Of a DNA stretch of 64,000 nt, positions 40,685-49,830 are shown piece after piece. The notes beneath the pieces are model-generated. The model worked only from the letters and a program-made list of their open reading frames with translations, did not search any database and had not been told where the DNA came from. Location: NCBI RefSeq assembly GCF_013402915.1, contig NC_050720.1, positions 620,001 to 684,000 on the forward strand, in the 5' to 3' direction. The DNA comes from Zygotorulaspora mrakii. Taxonomy: Eukaryota > Ascomycota > Saccharomycetes > Saccharomycetales > Saccharomycetaceae. The position numbers and the translations under genes are program-made. Every line of letters starts with the position of its first letter. The first letter of the stretch is position 1.

Positions 40685-43540
40685 TTACATTCGGCGATTC
40701 AGTCTCACGGATCTTCTGACGCCTTCTCCTAAAACAATGACTTTATCTTCTTGCTGAAGTCTTGATAACGCATCAGAAATGTCGGAAAAATCCACCCGGT
40801 CTTGCGAATGTTCGTTGATCTGTTTTGCTAACTCGTTCAAGCTCATGGAATCTGAGGAGTGGTCCCCAAGCAAATTGAGTATTTCTTTGGCCAGGTCTTC
40901 CTGCAGCTTTCTTTCTATAACAGACTTCCCGGTTTGTACCAAGCTCATATCGATTTTTCCGGTTTTGGGATCAGTTGCATAATCCTTTATCGCAGATCGA
41001 ATTAATCTTACAGCCTCCTGGACGTCCACTAGTTCTACTTCAGAAGAAAGTCTCATTTTTGCATGTGCTTCGGATAAACGAATCATACTCTCTAGTTGCC
41101 TAGTAGTAGCAGTTATTCTCTTTTCGTCTGATCTGGAGTCATCACCGATTTTACGCATTCCAACGTATGCTCTTACCAGTTCCGTTTTGGCCCTCTCCGT
41201 GATGACGGGCTTTATGATCTCTTTTGCGTAATTGATGTAGGCCGTCAGAAACTCCACCGGAAGCACATCATCGACCGAGACGTGGTCAGGTTTGTCTTCG
41301 ATGTATAGATTTGTTAAATGCTGTGCCAGTTCTCTGTCAGTATTTTCATCAACTTTATCAAGAACCAGATAAACTAGATCGAATCTTGAAAGGAGGGGTG
41401 GTGGTAAATCAATATTCTCTGTGACAGGTAAATTGGGGTTGTATCGCGATCCAATGGGATTCGCACTCGCTAAAATAGAGGCACGAGCATTTAGAGTTGT
41501 AATAATTCCCGCTTTCGCTATAGATATTGTTTGTTGCTCCATGACTTCATGCAAAACGGATCGAGTCGAATCACTCATTTTATCAAATTCATCAATACAG
41601 CACACACCACCATCGGAGAGAACAAGGGCACCACTTTCTAGAACAAGTTGTTTGGTGTCGACATCTCGTGTAATGTATGCGGTTAGACCAACTGCAGAGG
41701 AACCTTTACCAGACGTGTATACACCACGAGGAGCAATTTTGTGAACGTATTGTAGAATCTGAGATTTTGAAGTGGAAGGATCCCCACAAAGTAAGATGTT
41801 AATATCACCTCTATAACGCCCACCCTTCGAAAATGTTTTATTTGCGCCTCCAAAAAGTTGAAGTAGAATACCTTTTTTAACATCCTCCAATTCATATATA
41901 CTTGGAGCAATCGAACGTGCTAGCAGTTCATAGAGGTCTGATCTCTGAGCTACTTCTTTGATTTTTGTGGCATCCTTATCTGTAATGGTTCTCACTTCTT
42001 CGACTTCACTATTATTAATTTTATTTTGCAAAAGCTCCTGTTCAACCGTCGAAGTATCAACACCCAGCCTTTTATCTGAAACTTTTTTTACGTGAACAAC
42101 GTCAATATATGTTTTGTATAGCGATTTTAGAACACGTTGCCTTGAATTCGCTCTTATAGGAATTGATCTGAATGTACCTGTAACCTCAATTCGGTCACCG
42201 GCACGACAGGAATCAACCAGCTCATCATAAACACAAAGTGACACGGAATGTGGAGTTTGTCCATCCGGAACGGAATCTGGTGTTTCTTGCAGCTTTATTA
42301 CTTGTTTGTCCGCGAAAGAACACCGGTTATGCACCAATGACATAGAATTTGCTTCATTACAATCTACACGTTCACACCTTGCCGGTTCTTGAATAACACC
42401 CCTATCAATTTCTACCGCCATAGCATGTTCACAAACATTGCATTTGAAAAAAGCAACTTTCATATCGGGTATTATAGGAGTTGATCTAAGGACGAGTCCT
42501 CGTACGCTTATAAGTTTGTCGATGTCATTTGGATTTAATTCACGCATCCCTTTTGTCGAATTAATGTTGTAAGGTCTAACCTTATAAAATTTCGTTTCAA
42601 TGTCATCTAAGTCGTACTCTAAATTGTTATCAACAACTAATGACACCATACAATCTTTGATGGTTTGATCCATGATCGAAATTACTTCTTGGGGGTAGTT
42701 GAGTAATTGATGAAAGAGTTCTTCCGTCTGCTTGAACGCTAATAGGTTTTTGGTGTCGAGATTCAAATTTGTAGTTCCTAGTTCTCTCATCTCATTTAAC
42801 TGTTTGATATAATACAACTCTTCGTCGCTTTCATCGATTAACTGCTCTCTTTCATCGAATACTTTACGAGATTTGTACTTAAAAGACATCAAAAAACTTC
42901 GAAAGCTATTAGCACATTCTTGGATACTAACATTGGTACCCCAAATAATTCGTAATGGTTCGCCAGCATCAGAAGGAATGTCTGAAGATGAGGAGGCAGG
43001 CACACCTGTCCGTGAATCGAAATCAATTATTCGCCGCGGTGTTGAAAGATCTGATGCATGGATATCATTTCGTCTCGCCTGCGAACGACCTGTGGGCCGA
43101 CCACCGTATGACGACGACGATTTGGGAGCAGCTCTATCGCTCCACCTCTCTGAAATGCCAGCAGTACGAGGTGTATTTCCAGACCTTGCAGCATCATTTC
43201 TCCTGTGTATTTCAGAGCCAGTAGAGGATTGATGAGAAGATGGGTAATTGAAAGGCGATGAACCTATCGCAGCGCCAACATTTCTATTGCCTTGTCTTTG
43301 CCCCGCTGATTGACTTTGTCCAAAAGTATCTGGCTGTGAGGATGAAGTGTTATAGAATAATGCGGGAGAGCTTGGCTCTGGCGGTAGGGAACTCTGTGCA
43401 TTACGATTCGGTGAGGATGTCGATTCAAAGTTACCAGTCACTGGTGAACTTACCGGAGGAAGTTGAGAATCCTCGGCATTAATTGGAGAAGAGCTGGAGT
43501 CAAAATCTCCTGTGATTGGTGAGCTGGGTTGTTCTGGCAT
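40685..43540 (-). CDS. MCM4: Replicative helicase subunit Mcm4
   Basis: One of six subunits of the Mcm2-7 helicase loaded at replication origins. The 951 residues compare with 933 in S. cerevisiae. The N-terminal ~180 residues are Ser/Thr/Pro-rich with many SP sites, the disordered regulatory tail phosphorylated by CDK and DDK. A zinc-binding set CNVC...C...C follows at about 360-400. The AAA+ core has GDPSTSKSQ (Walker A, about 585), CIDEFDKM (Walker B, about 647) and LLSRFDLVY (arginine finger). RLF2 lies upstream in the same orientation, as in yeast. Confidence 0.97.
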   Translation of the reverse strand: MPEQPSSPITGDFDSSSSPINAEDSQLPPVSSPVTGNFESTSSPNRNAQSSLPPEPSSPALFYNTSSSQPDTFGQSQSAGQRQGNRNVGAAIGSSPFNYPSSHQSSTGSEIHRRNDAARSGNTPRTAGISERWSDRAAPKSSSSYGGRPTGRSQARRNDIHASDLSTPRRIIDFDSRTGVPASSSSDIPSDAGEPLRIIWGTNVSIQECANSFRSFLMSFKYKSRKVFDEREQLIDESDEELYYIKQLNEMRELGTTNLNLDTKNLLAFKQTEELFHQLLNYPQEVISIMDQTIKDCMVSLVVDNNLEYDLDDIETKFYKVRPYNINSTKGMRELNPNDIDKLISVRGLVLRSTPIIPDMKVAFFKCNVCEHAMAVEIDRGVIQEPARCERVDCNEANSMSLVHNRCSFADKQVIKLQETPDSVPDGQTPHSVSLCVYDELVDSCRAGDRIEVTGTFRSIPIRANSRQRVLKSLYKTYIDVVHVKKVSDKRLGVDTSTVEQELLQNKINNSEVEEVRTITDKDATKIKEVAQRSDLYELLARSIAPSIYELEDVKKGILLQLFGGANKTFSKGGRYRGDINILLCGDPSTSKSQILQYVHKIAPRGVYTSGKGSSAVGLTAYITRDVDTKQLVLESGALVLSDGGVCCIDEFDKMSDSTRSVLHEVMEQQTISIAKAGIITTLNARASILASANPIGSRYNPNLPVTENIDLPPPLLSRFDLVYLVLDKVDENTDRELAQHLTNLYIEDKPDHVSVDDVLPVEFLTAYINYAKEIIKPVITERAKTELVRAYVGMRKIGDDSRSDEKRITATTRQLESMIRLSEAHAKMRLSSEVELVDVQEAVRLIRSAIKDYATDPKTGKIDMSLVQTGKSVIERKLQEDLAKEILNLLGDHSSDSMSLNELAKQINEHSQDRVDFSDISDALSRLQQEDKVIVLGEGVRRSVRLNRRM

Positions 43541-43630
43541 CCTTCAACAGTCACTCGATCTAGGATCGACTTCTTAGAATTTTCAAATTGATCTTTTTGT
43601 GATATTTCCTGCAAATTGAAGTGATTCTTC

Positions 43631-43638
43631 TTTTCGCG
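43631..43638 (-). promoter_or_regulatory. SCB-like element upstream of MCM4
   Basis: CGCGAAAA on the minus strand matches the Swi4/Swi6 (SBF) core CRCGAAA and lies about 90 bp before the MCM4 ATG. MCM genes are cell-cycle regulated; in S. cerevisiae MCM4 peaks around M/G1, so a G1/S site would be a variation. Confidence 0.35.
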
Positions 43639-43720
43639 TAAAAGAGCGAAGTCTGGATTTAATTACATTCCCAAATGAGTAAATGCTATCATGAGTAGCA
43701 TAGAAGGAAGAAAAACTCCT

Positions 43721-43747
43721 TATATATATATATATATATATATATAT
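43721..43747. repeat. TA dinucleotide microsatellite
   Basis: A 27-base uninterrupted TA repeat just downstream of the RLF2 stop codon, in the 233-bp gap before MCM4. It lies within the RLF2 3' end, where TATATA efficiency elements help yeast polyadenylation. Confidence 0.95.
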
Positions 43748-43773
43748 GCCTATAATTGAAGTATCTGCAGCTG

Positions 43774-45576
43774 CTAATCTGTAATTGTTCGGAGGTCGTC
43801 CCAATGCTTGTGGTCTTTTATTTGCCATTTTCTCGTTGGCCCGGTACCTCTTATGGCGTATTCTTTGACGGTATTCTTGATCAGTTGCTTACTGTACTGT
43901 GGTAAATTTTTTTGTGCTATCTCGGTAACCGTCCCCAAAGAAAAGGTGCTCCCTTCTACCTCATCAAAAAGTTTCAGGAGGCTCTTTGTATCGGATATCA
44001 GTGTTTTGGCTCTCTTCTGGGGAGACACAGATGGGCTACTCGATGCTGATGTCTTATCACTTTGGCCTTCCGGCAAAGCTCTCTTTATCCCAGTTGCTTC
44101 TTGCTCCTTTGCGAAAGGAATATGGGGGTCGATAGGAAATGGTTGCTTGTCTGATAGGCATGTTACTTTGATTTCTTCGAAATATCTTCTGTCGCTCTCA
44201 TCCATTTTATTGATTTCAGACCTTAAGCAGACAGTCGGTATAAGTGGGCCGAAGAACTTTTTCTTCTTACCTTGTGGACCATCTGCTGACTTTTCCTCTA
44301 GTTCAAGGAATCCATCGAACTCTCCATCGCTTGCTTCATCTTGTTCTTCATCCTCGTCTTCATCTTCTTCCTCACTCTCCAAGTTATCAATTTCACCCTC
44401 TTCGCCTTCTTCACCTTCTTCATTTACCCATTCCAAATCAGAATCGTACTCATAATTGAAACCCGTTCCCTCGGTGGAAAAAGGGTTATCTACTGGAAGC
44501 ACTATCTCTTTCGAATATGTCCCTATATATGGCGGTCTAACGTTCTCATAAAACTTGATATACTTTTGTGGAATTAAAAAAAGCAAATTCAATAATTCAG
44601 ATTCCTCTTTCTCCTTTGAGGCCATTTGTTTCAGCAGTTCGGTCGCTGTAAATTTGACTTTGTATCCGCGCTTGCATTTTTTTGAGTCAAGCCATTCTAA
44701 TAGAGTGTCGTTGTTTTCATTCTTACCTTCCTTTTTAATCAGGATGGAGTCCAACGCAGATTTGCTTTTTGCAAGATCAAATTTAGATCCATCACTATTT
44801 TTGGGCAATATGGTTCCATCCTTAGCATAAAATGGCAGGAAATATTTATTGAAATCGCTCTTAACATCAAGCTGTTTGGTAGAATCGTTTACTTTTTTGA
44901 AAAAATTACCAATTCTTAACTGTGATTTTTCTTTGCTTAGCTCTTTGAGTCTCTTTACTTCGTCTAGTTTTAGCTTTTCTTCCTCCTTTAGACGTTTTTC
45001 AAGTTCTTTCTGTCTTTTTACCTCTAATCGTTCCAGTTCCTTTTGCTTCTTCCTCTCCTCACGCTTTCTTCTCTCCTCTTCTCTTTGCTGTTCACGCTTA
45101 CGTTTTTCTTCCTGCCTTTGAGCTTCACGTTGGCGTTTCTCTTCCTCTTTTCGTTGCCTTGTGATGTTTCTCTGTAGTTTAATTTCCTCTTTCTCTTTGC
45201 TCAATGCTGACTTGACGTCTTTTGAAGCAGGTGAATTGAGGGCAGAATCGTTTCCGAGTTTTAACTCATTAGATTCTGCTCGAGAAGGGCCGTTCTTTGC
45301 GGTATCGGTGTTGTTCATTAGGTGCCTTTCCTGACTGCGCCTGAGACTCGTTTCATCATCTTTTATATTATCATTACCCTCCTTCTCAACCGTTGTACAT
45401 TTTTCAGCGGTAGTGGTAATGTTATCTTCCGAAGCTTCTAGATCTACCACCACATCTGATTGATCATCGCCCATTGGTTTTTCAGTAGTATTATCTTTTG
45501 GTGTTTTATTTCTGTTGCCTTGAAAAAATGCAAGTATTTCCTTCCTTTTGCCACTTACAGCGGATGGTGTTGTCAT
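43774..45576 (-). CDS. RLF2: Chromatin assembly factor 1 large subunit
   Basis: Largest subunit of CAF-1 (Cac1), which deposits H3-H4 behind the replication fork through binding PCNA. The 600 residues compare with 606 in S. cerevisiae. A PCNA-binding-like motif EILAFFQG is near the N-terminus (about 13-20). The KER domain (about 130-215) is a long Lys/Glu/Arg helix with almost no other residues. A second PIP-like site SQLRIGNFFKK follows (about 216-226). An acidic Glu/Asp run (about 385-425) and a C-terminal winged-helix-like end complete the family layout. Confidence 0.94.
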   Translation of the reverse strand: MTTPSAVSGKRKEILAFFQGNRNKTPKDNTTEKPMGDDQSDVVVDLEASEDNITTTAEKCTTVEKEGNDNIKDDETSLRRSQERHLMNNTDTAKNGPSRAESNELKLGNDSALNSPASKDVKSALSKEKEEIKLQRNITRQRKEEEKRQREAQRQEEKRKREQQREEERRKREERKKQKELERLEVKRQKELEKRLKEEEKLKLDEVKRLKELSKEKSQLRIGNFFKKVNDSTKQLDVKSDFNKYFLPFYAKDGTILPKNSDGSKFDLAKSKSALDSILIKKEGKNENNDTLLEWLDSKKCKRGYKVKFTATELLKQMASKEKEESELLNLLFLIPQKYIKFYENVRPPYIGTYSKEIVLPVDNPFSTEGTGFNYEYDSDLEWVNEEGEEGEEGEIDNLESEEEDEDEDEEQDEASDGEFDGFLELEEKSADGPQGKKKKFFGPLIPTVCLRSEINKMDESDRRYFEEIKVTCLSDKQPFPIDPHIPFAKEQEATGIKRALPEGQSDKTSASSSPSVSPQKRAKTLISDTKSLLKLFDEVEGSTFSLGTVTEIAQKNLPQYSKQLIKNTVKEYAIRGTGPTRKWQIKDHKHWDDLRTITD

Positions 45577-45731
45577 AGTGTGAGATGTTTAAGTTATCTG
45601 CGTCTATGCCTTTGATAAGCAGAGAATTTGGGTCAGGCTGTTCAATAGCTTATTACATGACCTTTCCAATGACTGGACATTTAATTCTATGAGATGCGCT
45701 AACTTTTCGATTTAAGCCGCGATGAAATTGA

Positions 45732-45746
45732 ACGCGTTACGCGAAA
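45732..45746 (-). promoter_or_regulatory. MCB and SCB cluster upstream of RLF2
   Basis: ACGCGT (45732-45737), a perfect MluI cell-cycle box, is followed two bases on by ACGCGAAA (45739-45746), which matches the SBF core. Both are about 160 bp before the RLF2 ATG. MBF and SBF drive G1/S genes, and CAF-1 works in S phase. Confidence 0.65.
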
Positions 45747-45932
45747 CAATGATTTTTTTTGTCAGTTTGCATGGTCATAAAACAAGGGAAAATGCGTTAT
45801 CCACGACGTTGCCATCACAACGCTTCTACATATAATACCTATAAATCAAACTCTGCTGTGATATCGAATTCATTTGCTCCCTTACTTTAATAAGTGGTAT
45901 GAGTCGTTGTCAATGGATTCTTTTGAACAAGT

Positions 45933-47201
45933 TTACTTATATGCTTTTTGCAAGATGTTTTCGTCGTAACCAATTGGTATAAACTCCAGTTCACCAAAGT
46001 TTTCTTTTTGCTTATGATTATCTTTACCAAAATTATTGAATTGTGAAAGATGACTGAGCACCTCGACGTCACTCTTTGTAGTGGGGCGAGAACTAACTTG
46101 AGTCCTTTTTGCAGTACTTCTGATTCCTAGACTAGTGTCTCTCCAGCCATATACTTGCTGCATTGTCTCCGCGCAGAGGTCAATTCCCTCTTCAATATGT
46201 CTGAGTCTCTTAGAATGATCAATACCTGAGCAGTGGCTTTGCGGCCCCTTCATGTGCAATGCCTCGTACTTTGAATCTAGTAATGCATTAGATGAATCTT
46301 GATGGTAATCGAAAATTTTAATGAGACTATCCATGATCTCATCTTTCAACTTATCGATATGTTCTTGAGGGCATAAACCATACTCTGTTGGGTCTAGGAA
46401 TATAGTGAACAAAAATTCCAACCTCTGTGAAATTTCTTTGAAATGCAATTCCCTGTTGAGTAAAGTTACCATTTGTCTGCAATAAAATTCTACATCATTT
46501 AGAATCTGCACAATTTCTTCCGGCTTTCTCAGCTTTGATTCAGTATACTCAATAAATCGATTCTGTAGATCATTCGCTTCATCTTTGAAAACTAAGCTGC
46601 ATTTCAGTGAATTTATAATATCTTGAACAAATGGTACTATGGCAGCATGAAAAATGCTTTTCTCCTCTCGCAGTTTTGAAATCCTAGTACTCGCTAAAGA
46701 GCTTTCTGTTTTCAAAGATGGTGCTCTATTGCCCTTATAGGGAGATCCTGAGAAGCTGCTAATGAAATCAGAATCAGAAATCGATTTTTTTGACGGTGAG
46801 TTTTCCACCGTGATTTTGGGGTCTCGTTCCGCCATTACCAAGTATTTGGGATCACGTTGCGTCCTTGGTGCTTCAACTTCAAATTTTGTCGGCATAAATC
46901 TATGTGCGTTCTCAAGGAAAGCGTTATCTTCCAGAATCCTTTTCAATTTTAGCAATTCGTCCTGCTGTTCTCCAAGAGCCAATTTCAAATGATAATTATC
47001 ATTTTTTATCCTGGCCAACTCATCTTGAGCATCCTCACTCTCTTCTTTCTCGTCACCTAGCATGGATAATGAAGATTGTGAAATATCTAGGTGATGACTT
47101 GAGGGCTCGTCCCCCATGGTCAAAGAGCGTTTATCCTGTGGGCACTTCAACTTTAGTAAATCAAGCTCAGCAGCAAGTTCACCCACCTTGATCTCCTGCA
47201 T
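45933..47201 (-). CDS. SPO74: Probable meiotic spindle pole body component Spo74
   Basis: A 422-residue protein from the ATG at 47201, with a short coiled coil near residues 1-20 and another around 55-85 and a helical C-terminal half. I found no domain by eye. Identification rests on three points. S. cerevisiae SPO74 (413 residues) follows ROK1 on the opposite strand, and here the gene is also on the opposite strand from ROK1, separated only by an interleaved chromosome XVI block. The length fits. The promoter has a mid-sporulation element. Spo74 belongs to the meiotic outer plaque that templates the prospore membrane. The frame extends two codons upstream to TTG, not used. Another coiled-coil protein is possible. 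Confidence 0.6.
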   Translation of the reverse strand: MQEIKVGELAAELDLLKLKCPQDKRSLTMGDEPSSHHLDISQSSLSMLGDEKEESEDAQDELARIKNDNYHLKLALGEQQDELLKLKRILEDNAFLENAHRFMPTKFEVEAPRTQRDPKYLVMAERDPKITVENSPSKKSISDSDFISSFSGSPYKGNRAPSLKTESSLASTRISKLREEKSIFHAAIVPFVQDIINSLKCSLVFKDEANDLQNRFIEYTESKLRKPEEIVQILNDVEFYCRQMVTLLNRELHFKEISQRLEFLFTIFLDPTEYGLCPQEHIDKLKDEIMDSLIKIFDYHQDSSNALLDSKYEALHMKGPQSHCSGIDHSKRLRHIEEGIDLCAETMQQVYGWRDTSLGIRSTAKRTQVSSRPTTKSDVEVLSHLSQFNNFGKDNHKQKENFGELEFIPIGYDENILQKAYK

Positions 47202-47270
47202 CGCCAACTCTTATCTCAGTCAAAAGTAGGATTACTAGCCTGAGGCTCGATAATTTTTGAACCTGTTCGG

Positions 47271-47279
47271 TTTTGTGTC
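47271..47279 (-). promoter_or_regulatory. Mid-sporulation element upstream of probable SPO74
   Basis: GACACAAAA on the minus strand is a full match to the Ndt80 site gNCRCAAAW. It lies 70 bp before the start of the probable SPO74, in the 298-bp divergent gap shared with DSS4. Ndt80 drives middle meiotic genes, including SPO74 in S. cerevisiae. Confidence 0.5.
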
Positions 47280-47499
47280 ACACTGTTACGATTGCCGCTG
47301 ACATCTTAAAAGAAGTGTCTTTACACGTTTCGTTCGATATGATATTGTTGATTTCGAACAGTTACTGCTGATCCACCAAAACTAAAGACTTAAAAGAGCG
47401 AAACATTGTTCAAGGCAGCAGGTTCTGTCGGTCTTGTACGGCAATGGAGATACCATTTGAACTCGGATTGGGGTTTCAGTTTGCATTTGCAAATCACAG

Positions 47500-47925
47500 A
47501 TGAGGAAAGCTCGGTGCTCGTTTGAAGACTGCAATTCAGCCATTATTGACGTGAATGTCGATGATGTGATACTTCTGCCGAGTTCGGTTTTGAGAGATGC
47601 TAAGTTGATGCAACTAAGTAAGAAACCATCCGAAACACAGCAAACAAATGAGTTTCTACTCGTGAACGATGTATGGGACTTTGATAACATTGGCGTCTCC
47701 AAGGAAGTTCCAGAGGGCTTCACTAACGAAGAGAACATGAGAGAAGTTCAATTCGAACACGGAGGAAGCTTTTGGCGCATGGATAAATGCCTGAAGTACT
47801 TGATATGTTCTGATTGCGACAAGGGGCCCATTGGTTTCGGCTGCAGCTTGAGTAACCAGGCCCAAAGAGGCGCGCAAAACAAAGTTGTCTATCTTCTAAG
47901 TCTAGAAAGTGTAAAATATGTATGA
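47500..47925 (+). CDS. DSS4: Mss4-like guanine nucleotide exchange factor Dss4
   Basis: Zinc-binding chaperone/exchange factor for the Rab GTPase Sec4 in secretion. The 141 residues compare with 143 in S. cerevisiae. Cys7 and Cys13 near the N-terminus (KARCSFEDCN) and the later pair CSDCD (Cys105, Cys108 by rough count) form the Mss4-type zinc site. The segment LKYLICSDCDKGPIGF is a family hallmark. TIF6 follows on the same strand, as in yeast YPR017C-YPR016C. Confidence 0.93.
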   Translation: MRKARCSFEDCNSAIIDVNVDDVILLPSSVLRDAKLMQLSKKPSETQQTNEFLLVNDVWDFDNIGVSKEVPEGFTNEENMREVQFEHGGSFWRMDKCLKYLICSDCDKGPIGFGCSLSNQAQRGAQNKVVYLLSLESVKYV

Positions 47926-48034
47926 TTCAACACGTCGATGCATCCCCGCCCTCAACAAGGCTCGCATCTGATCTATAAATCTGCCTACTTTAGGTTTGAA
48001 CAGTTAATTTCTAAGAGGGAAGGGCACCTGCACG

Positions 48035-48042
48035 TTACCCGG
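48035..48042 (+). promoter_or_regulatory. Reb1 site in the TIF6 promoter
   Basis: TTACCCGG is the core of the Reb1 general regulatory factor site and lies about 130 bp before the TIF6 ATG, in the 245-bp gap after DSS4. Reb1 clears nucleosomes and can also terminate upstream transcripts, useful between tandem genes. An AAAATTTTC (48054-48062) RRPE-like element is next to it. Confidence 0.55.
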
Positions 48043-48170
48043 CTTCCCGGAAGAAAATTTTCATCTGGCTATTTCAAAAAATGCAAAAAGATCATCACTG
48101 CTACTACAAACCAAGCCCATCACTGAGGAAGCATCAGCAAGGCACAGGGATATCACACTCAACTAGCATC

Positions 48171-48908
48171 ATGGCTACCAGGACGCAATTTGAGAACTCA
48201 AATGAAATCGGCGTGTTCGCCAAGTTAACAAACACCTACTGTTTGGTGGCGGTCGGTGGATCAGAAAACTTCTACTCGGAATTCGAGGCTGAGTTGGGAG
48301 ACTCCATACCGATTGCACATACAACTATCGCCGGCACACGTATCGTGGGTAGAATGACAGCGGGTAACCGTAGAGGCTTGCTGGTCCCCACCCAAACTAC
48401 AGACCAAGAACTACATCATCTCAGAAATAGTTTGCCAGATTCTGTCAAGATCCAAAGAGTGGAGGAGAGATTATCAGCATTGGGAAACGTCATCTGTTGC
48501 AACGACTACGTGGCACTGGTACATCCAGACATCGACAGAGAAACCGAAGAATTGATAAGCGATGTCTTGGGTGTGGAAGTGTTCCGTCAGACCATTTCCG
48601 GCAACATTTTGGTCGGATCCTACTGTGCATTAAGTAACCAGGGTGGCCTAGTTCACCCCCAGACCAGTATCCAGGACCAGGAAGAACTGTCGTCTTTGCT
48701 GCAGGTGCCACTTGTCGCGGGAACAGTAAATCGTGGTAGCTCCGTGGTCGGTGCTGGTATGGTCGTGAACGACTACTTGGCCGTCACAGGTCTAGATACA
48801 ACTGCTCCGGAATTAAGCGTCATTGAAAGCATTTTCCGCTTGCAAGATGCCCAACCAGACTCTATTTCTGGGAACCTACGTGACACCTTAATCGAAACCT
48901 ATTCATAA
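48171..48908 (+). CDS. TIF6: Ribosome anti-association factor eIF6
   Basis: Binds the 60S subunit, prevents premature joining to 40S, and is needed for 60S biogenesis; released by Efl1 and Sdo1. From the ATG at 48171 it has 245 residues, identical in length to the S. cerevisiae protein and nearly identical in sequence as far as I recall, starting [14 protein letters not shown] and ending [10 protein letters not shown]. The five-fold beta-alpha propeller repeats show the recurrent NxGxLVxP-like pattern. The frame runs thirty codons further upstream to another ATG at 48081, but that extension is not family-like and covers the Reb1 region. Confidence 0.98.
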   Translation: MATRTQFENSNEIGVFAKLTNTYCLVAVGGSENFYSEFEAELGDSIPIAHTTIAGTRIVGRMTAGNRRGLLVPTQTTDQELHHLRNSLPDSVKIQRVEERLSALGNVICCNDYVALVHPDIDRETEELISDVLGVEVFRQTISGNILVGSYCALSNQGGLVHPQTSIQDQEELSSLLQVPLVAGTVNRGSSVVGAGMVVNDYLAVTGLDTTAPELSVIESIFRLQDAQPDSISGNLRDTLIETYS

Positions 48909-49350
48909 TCACTTGTATACTAATCAGATATGTTTTTTAGTACCAGTCGCCATGCGCGTGTGCCAACCAGTGTGTGCTACACCCGTACCGCCCACTCACC
49001 GCAGCCCGCACACTAGCAACATATGCTTTTTATAGATACAGATGTACAGAACGATGTAAAAAAGAACTTTAAGCTTTATAGCCGAAAAAATTCTTTTTGC
49101 CGATTTTCTCTTTTTCGGTCCAGGAAGACGCTCACCGTGTACAGAAAACAAAACCACCCACAGGCTCCTTGCGGAAAATAAGCATTCCAGAAGCAGCACT
49201 TGGCACAAAAGTAAAACTCTAATCGGCCCGTTTGAGCTAAACCAGGAACACCAAGATAACGGACGCACGGAAGGACGACGGAAGGGCACGGAAGATAGGA
49301 ACGTATTACGAAAAGGATCCCTTTGTGCACAAAGCAGCAAGAGACGCAGA

Positions 49351-49398
49351 CGGAACGGAACGGGAACGGAACGGATGGCGGATGGCGGATGCCGCCAT
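49351..49398. repeat. Short tandem repeats and a 7-bp hairpin in the GC-rich stretch
   Basis: CGGAA/CGGGAA units are repeated (49351-49374), followed by repeats of GGATGGC. The last repeat forms an inverted repeat: ATGGCGG (49382-49388) and CCGCCAT (49392-49398) with a 3-base spacer. Confidence 0.8.
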
Positions 49399-49804
49399 GC
49401 GGGAAGGAACGGATAGGAAACGAAGTGAAAAAAACTGATAGACTTCCGCAGCGCAGCATGCAGTACGACGCGCAGGAACCCGTGCGTCATCACCGGTGAG
49501 CTGAAACAAAGTTCGCATATTCTGGCCGGAAACGGACACAATGCGCCCATCGCGCCGTCGGCCTCGCCGTCGCCACAGCTTACCGGGATGCGCTTTCCTG
49601 CTCTGGCTATCCGCGCAATCTTGCTCACCGCGGGCACTGCAGCGCGGGCACTTCACCGCCCGGCCCAAAGAAGCAAGTACCATCCCACTCGCTTCTGCAA
49701 AAGAAACAGCCCAAATGCCGGAAACGGATTTGCATCTCACTTTCAGAACATCGTGCGCACATCTGTGCGAATCTCTCCCAGAACGCATCACAACGCATGC
49801 ACGT

Positions 49805-49830
49805 TAGCTTCCGGCACCCGCCGGAAGCTA
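49805..49830. repeat. Perfect 11-bp inverted repeat with 4-base loop
   Basis: TAGCTTCCGGC (49805-49815) is followed by ACCC and the exact reverse complement GCCGGAAGCTA (49820-49830). In RNA this would be a stable stem-loop, GC-rich at the loop end. No T-run follows, so it is not a bacterial-type terminator. Its role is unknown. Confidence 0.9.

Noticed and set aside
48081..48170. Upstream in-frame ATG extending TIF6 by 30 codons
   Set aside because: eIF6 proteins start at [14 protein letters not shown]; the extension has no family likeness and covers promoter elements.
48996..49637. 213-codon minus-strand frame in the GC-rich stretch
   Set aside because: Overlaps other equally long frames on both strands; the product is Ser/Arg/Phe-rich with no recognisable domain. 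Low stop density from GC content explains it.
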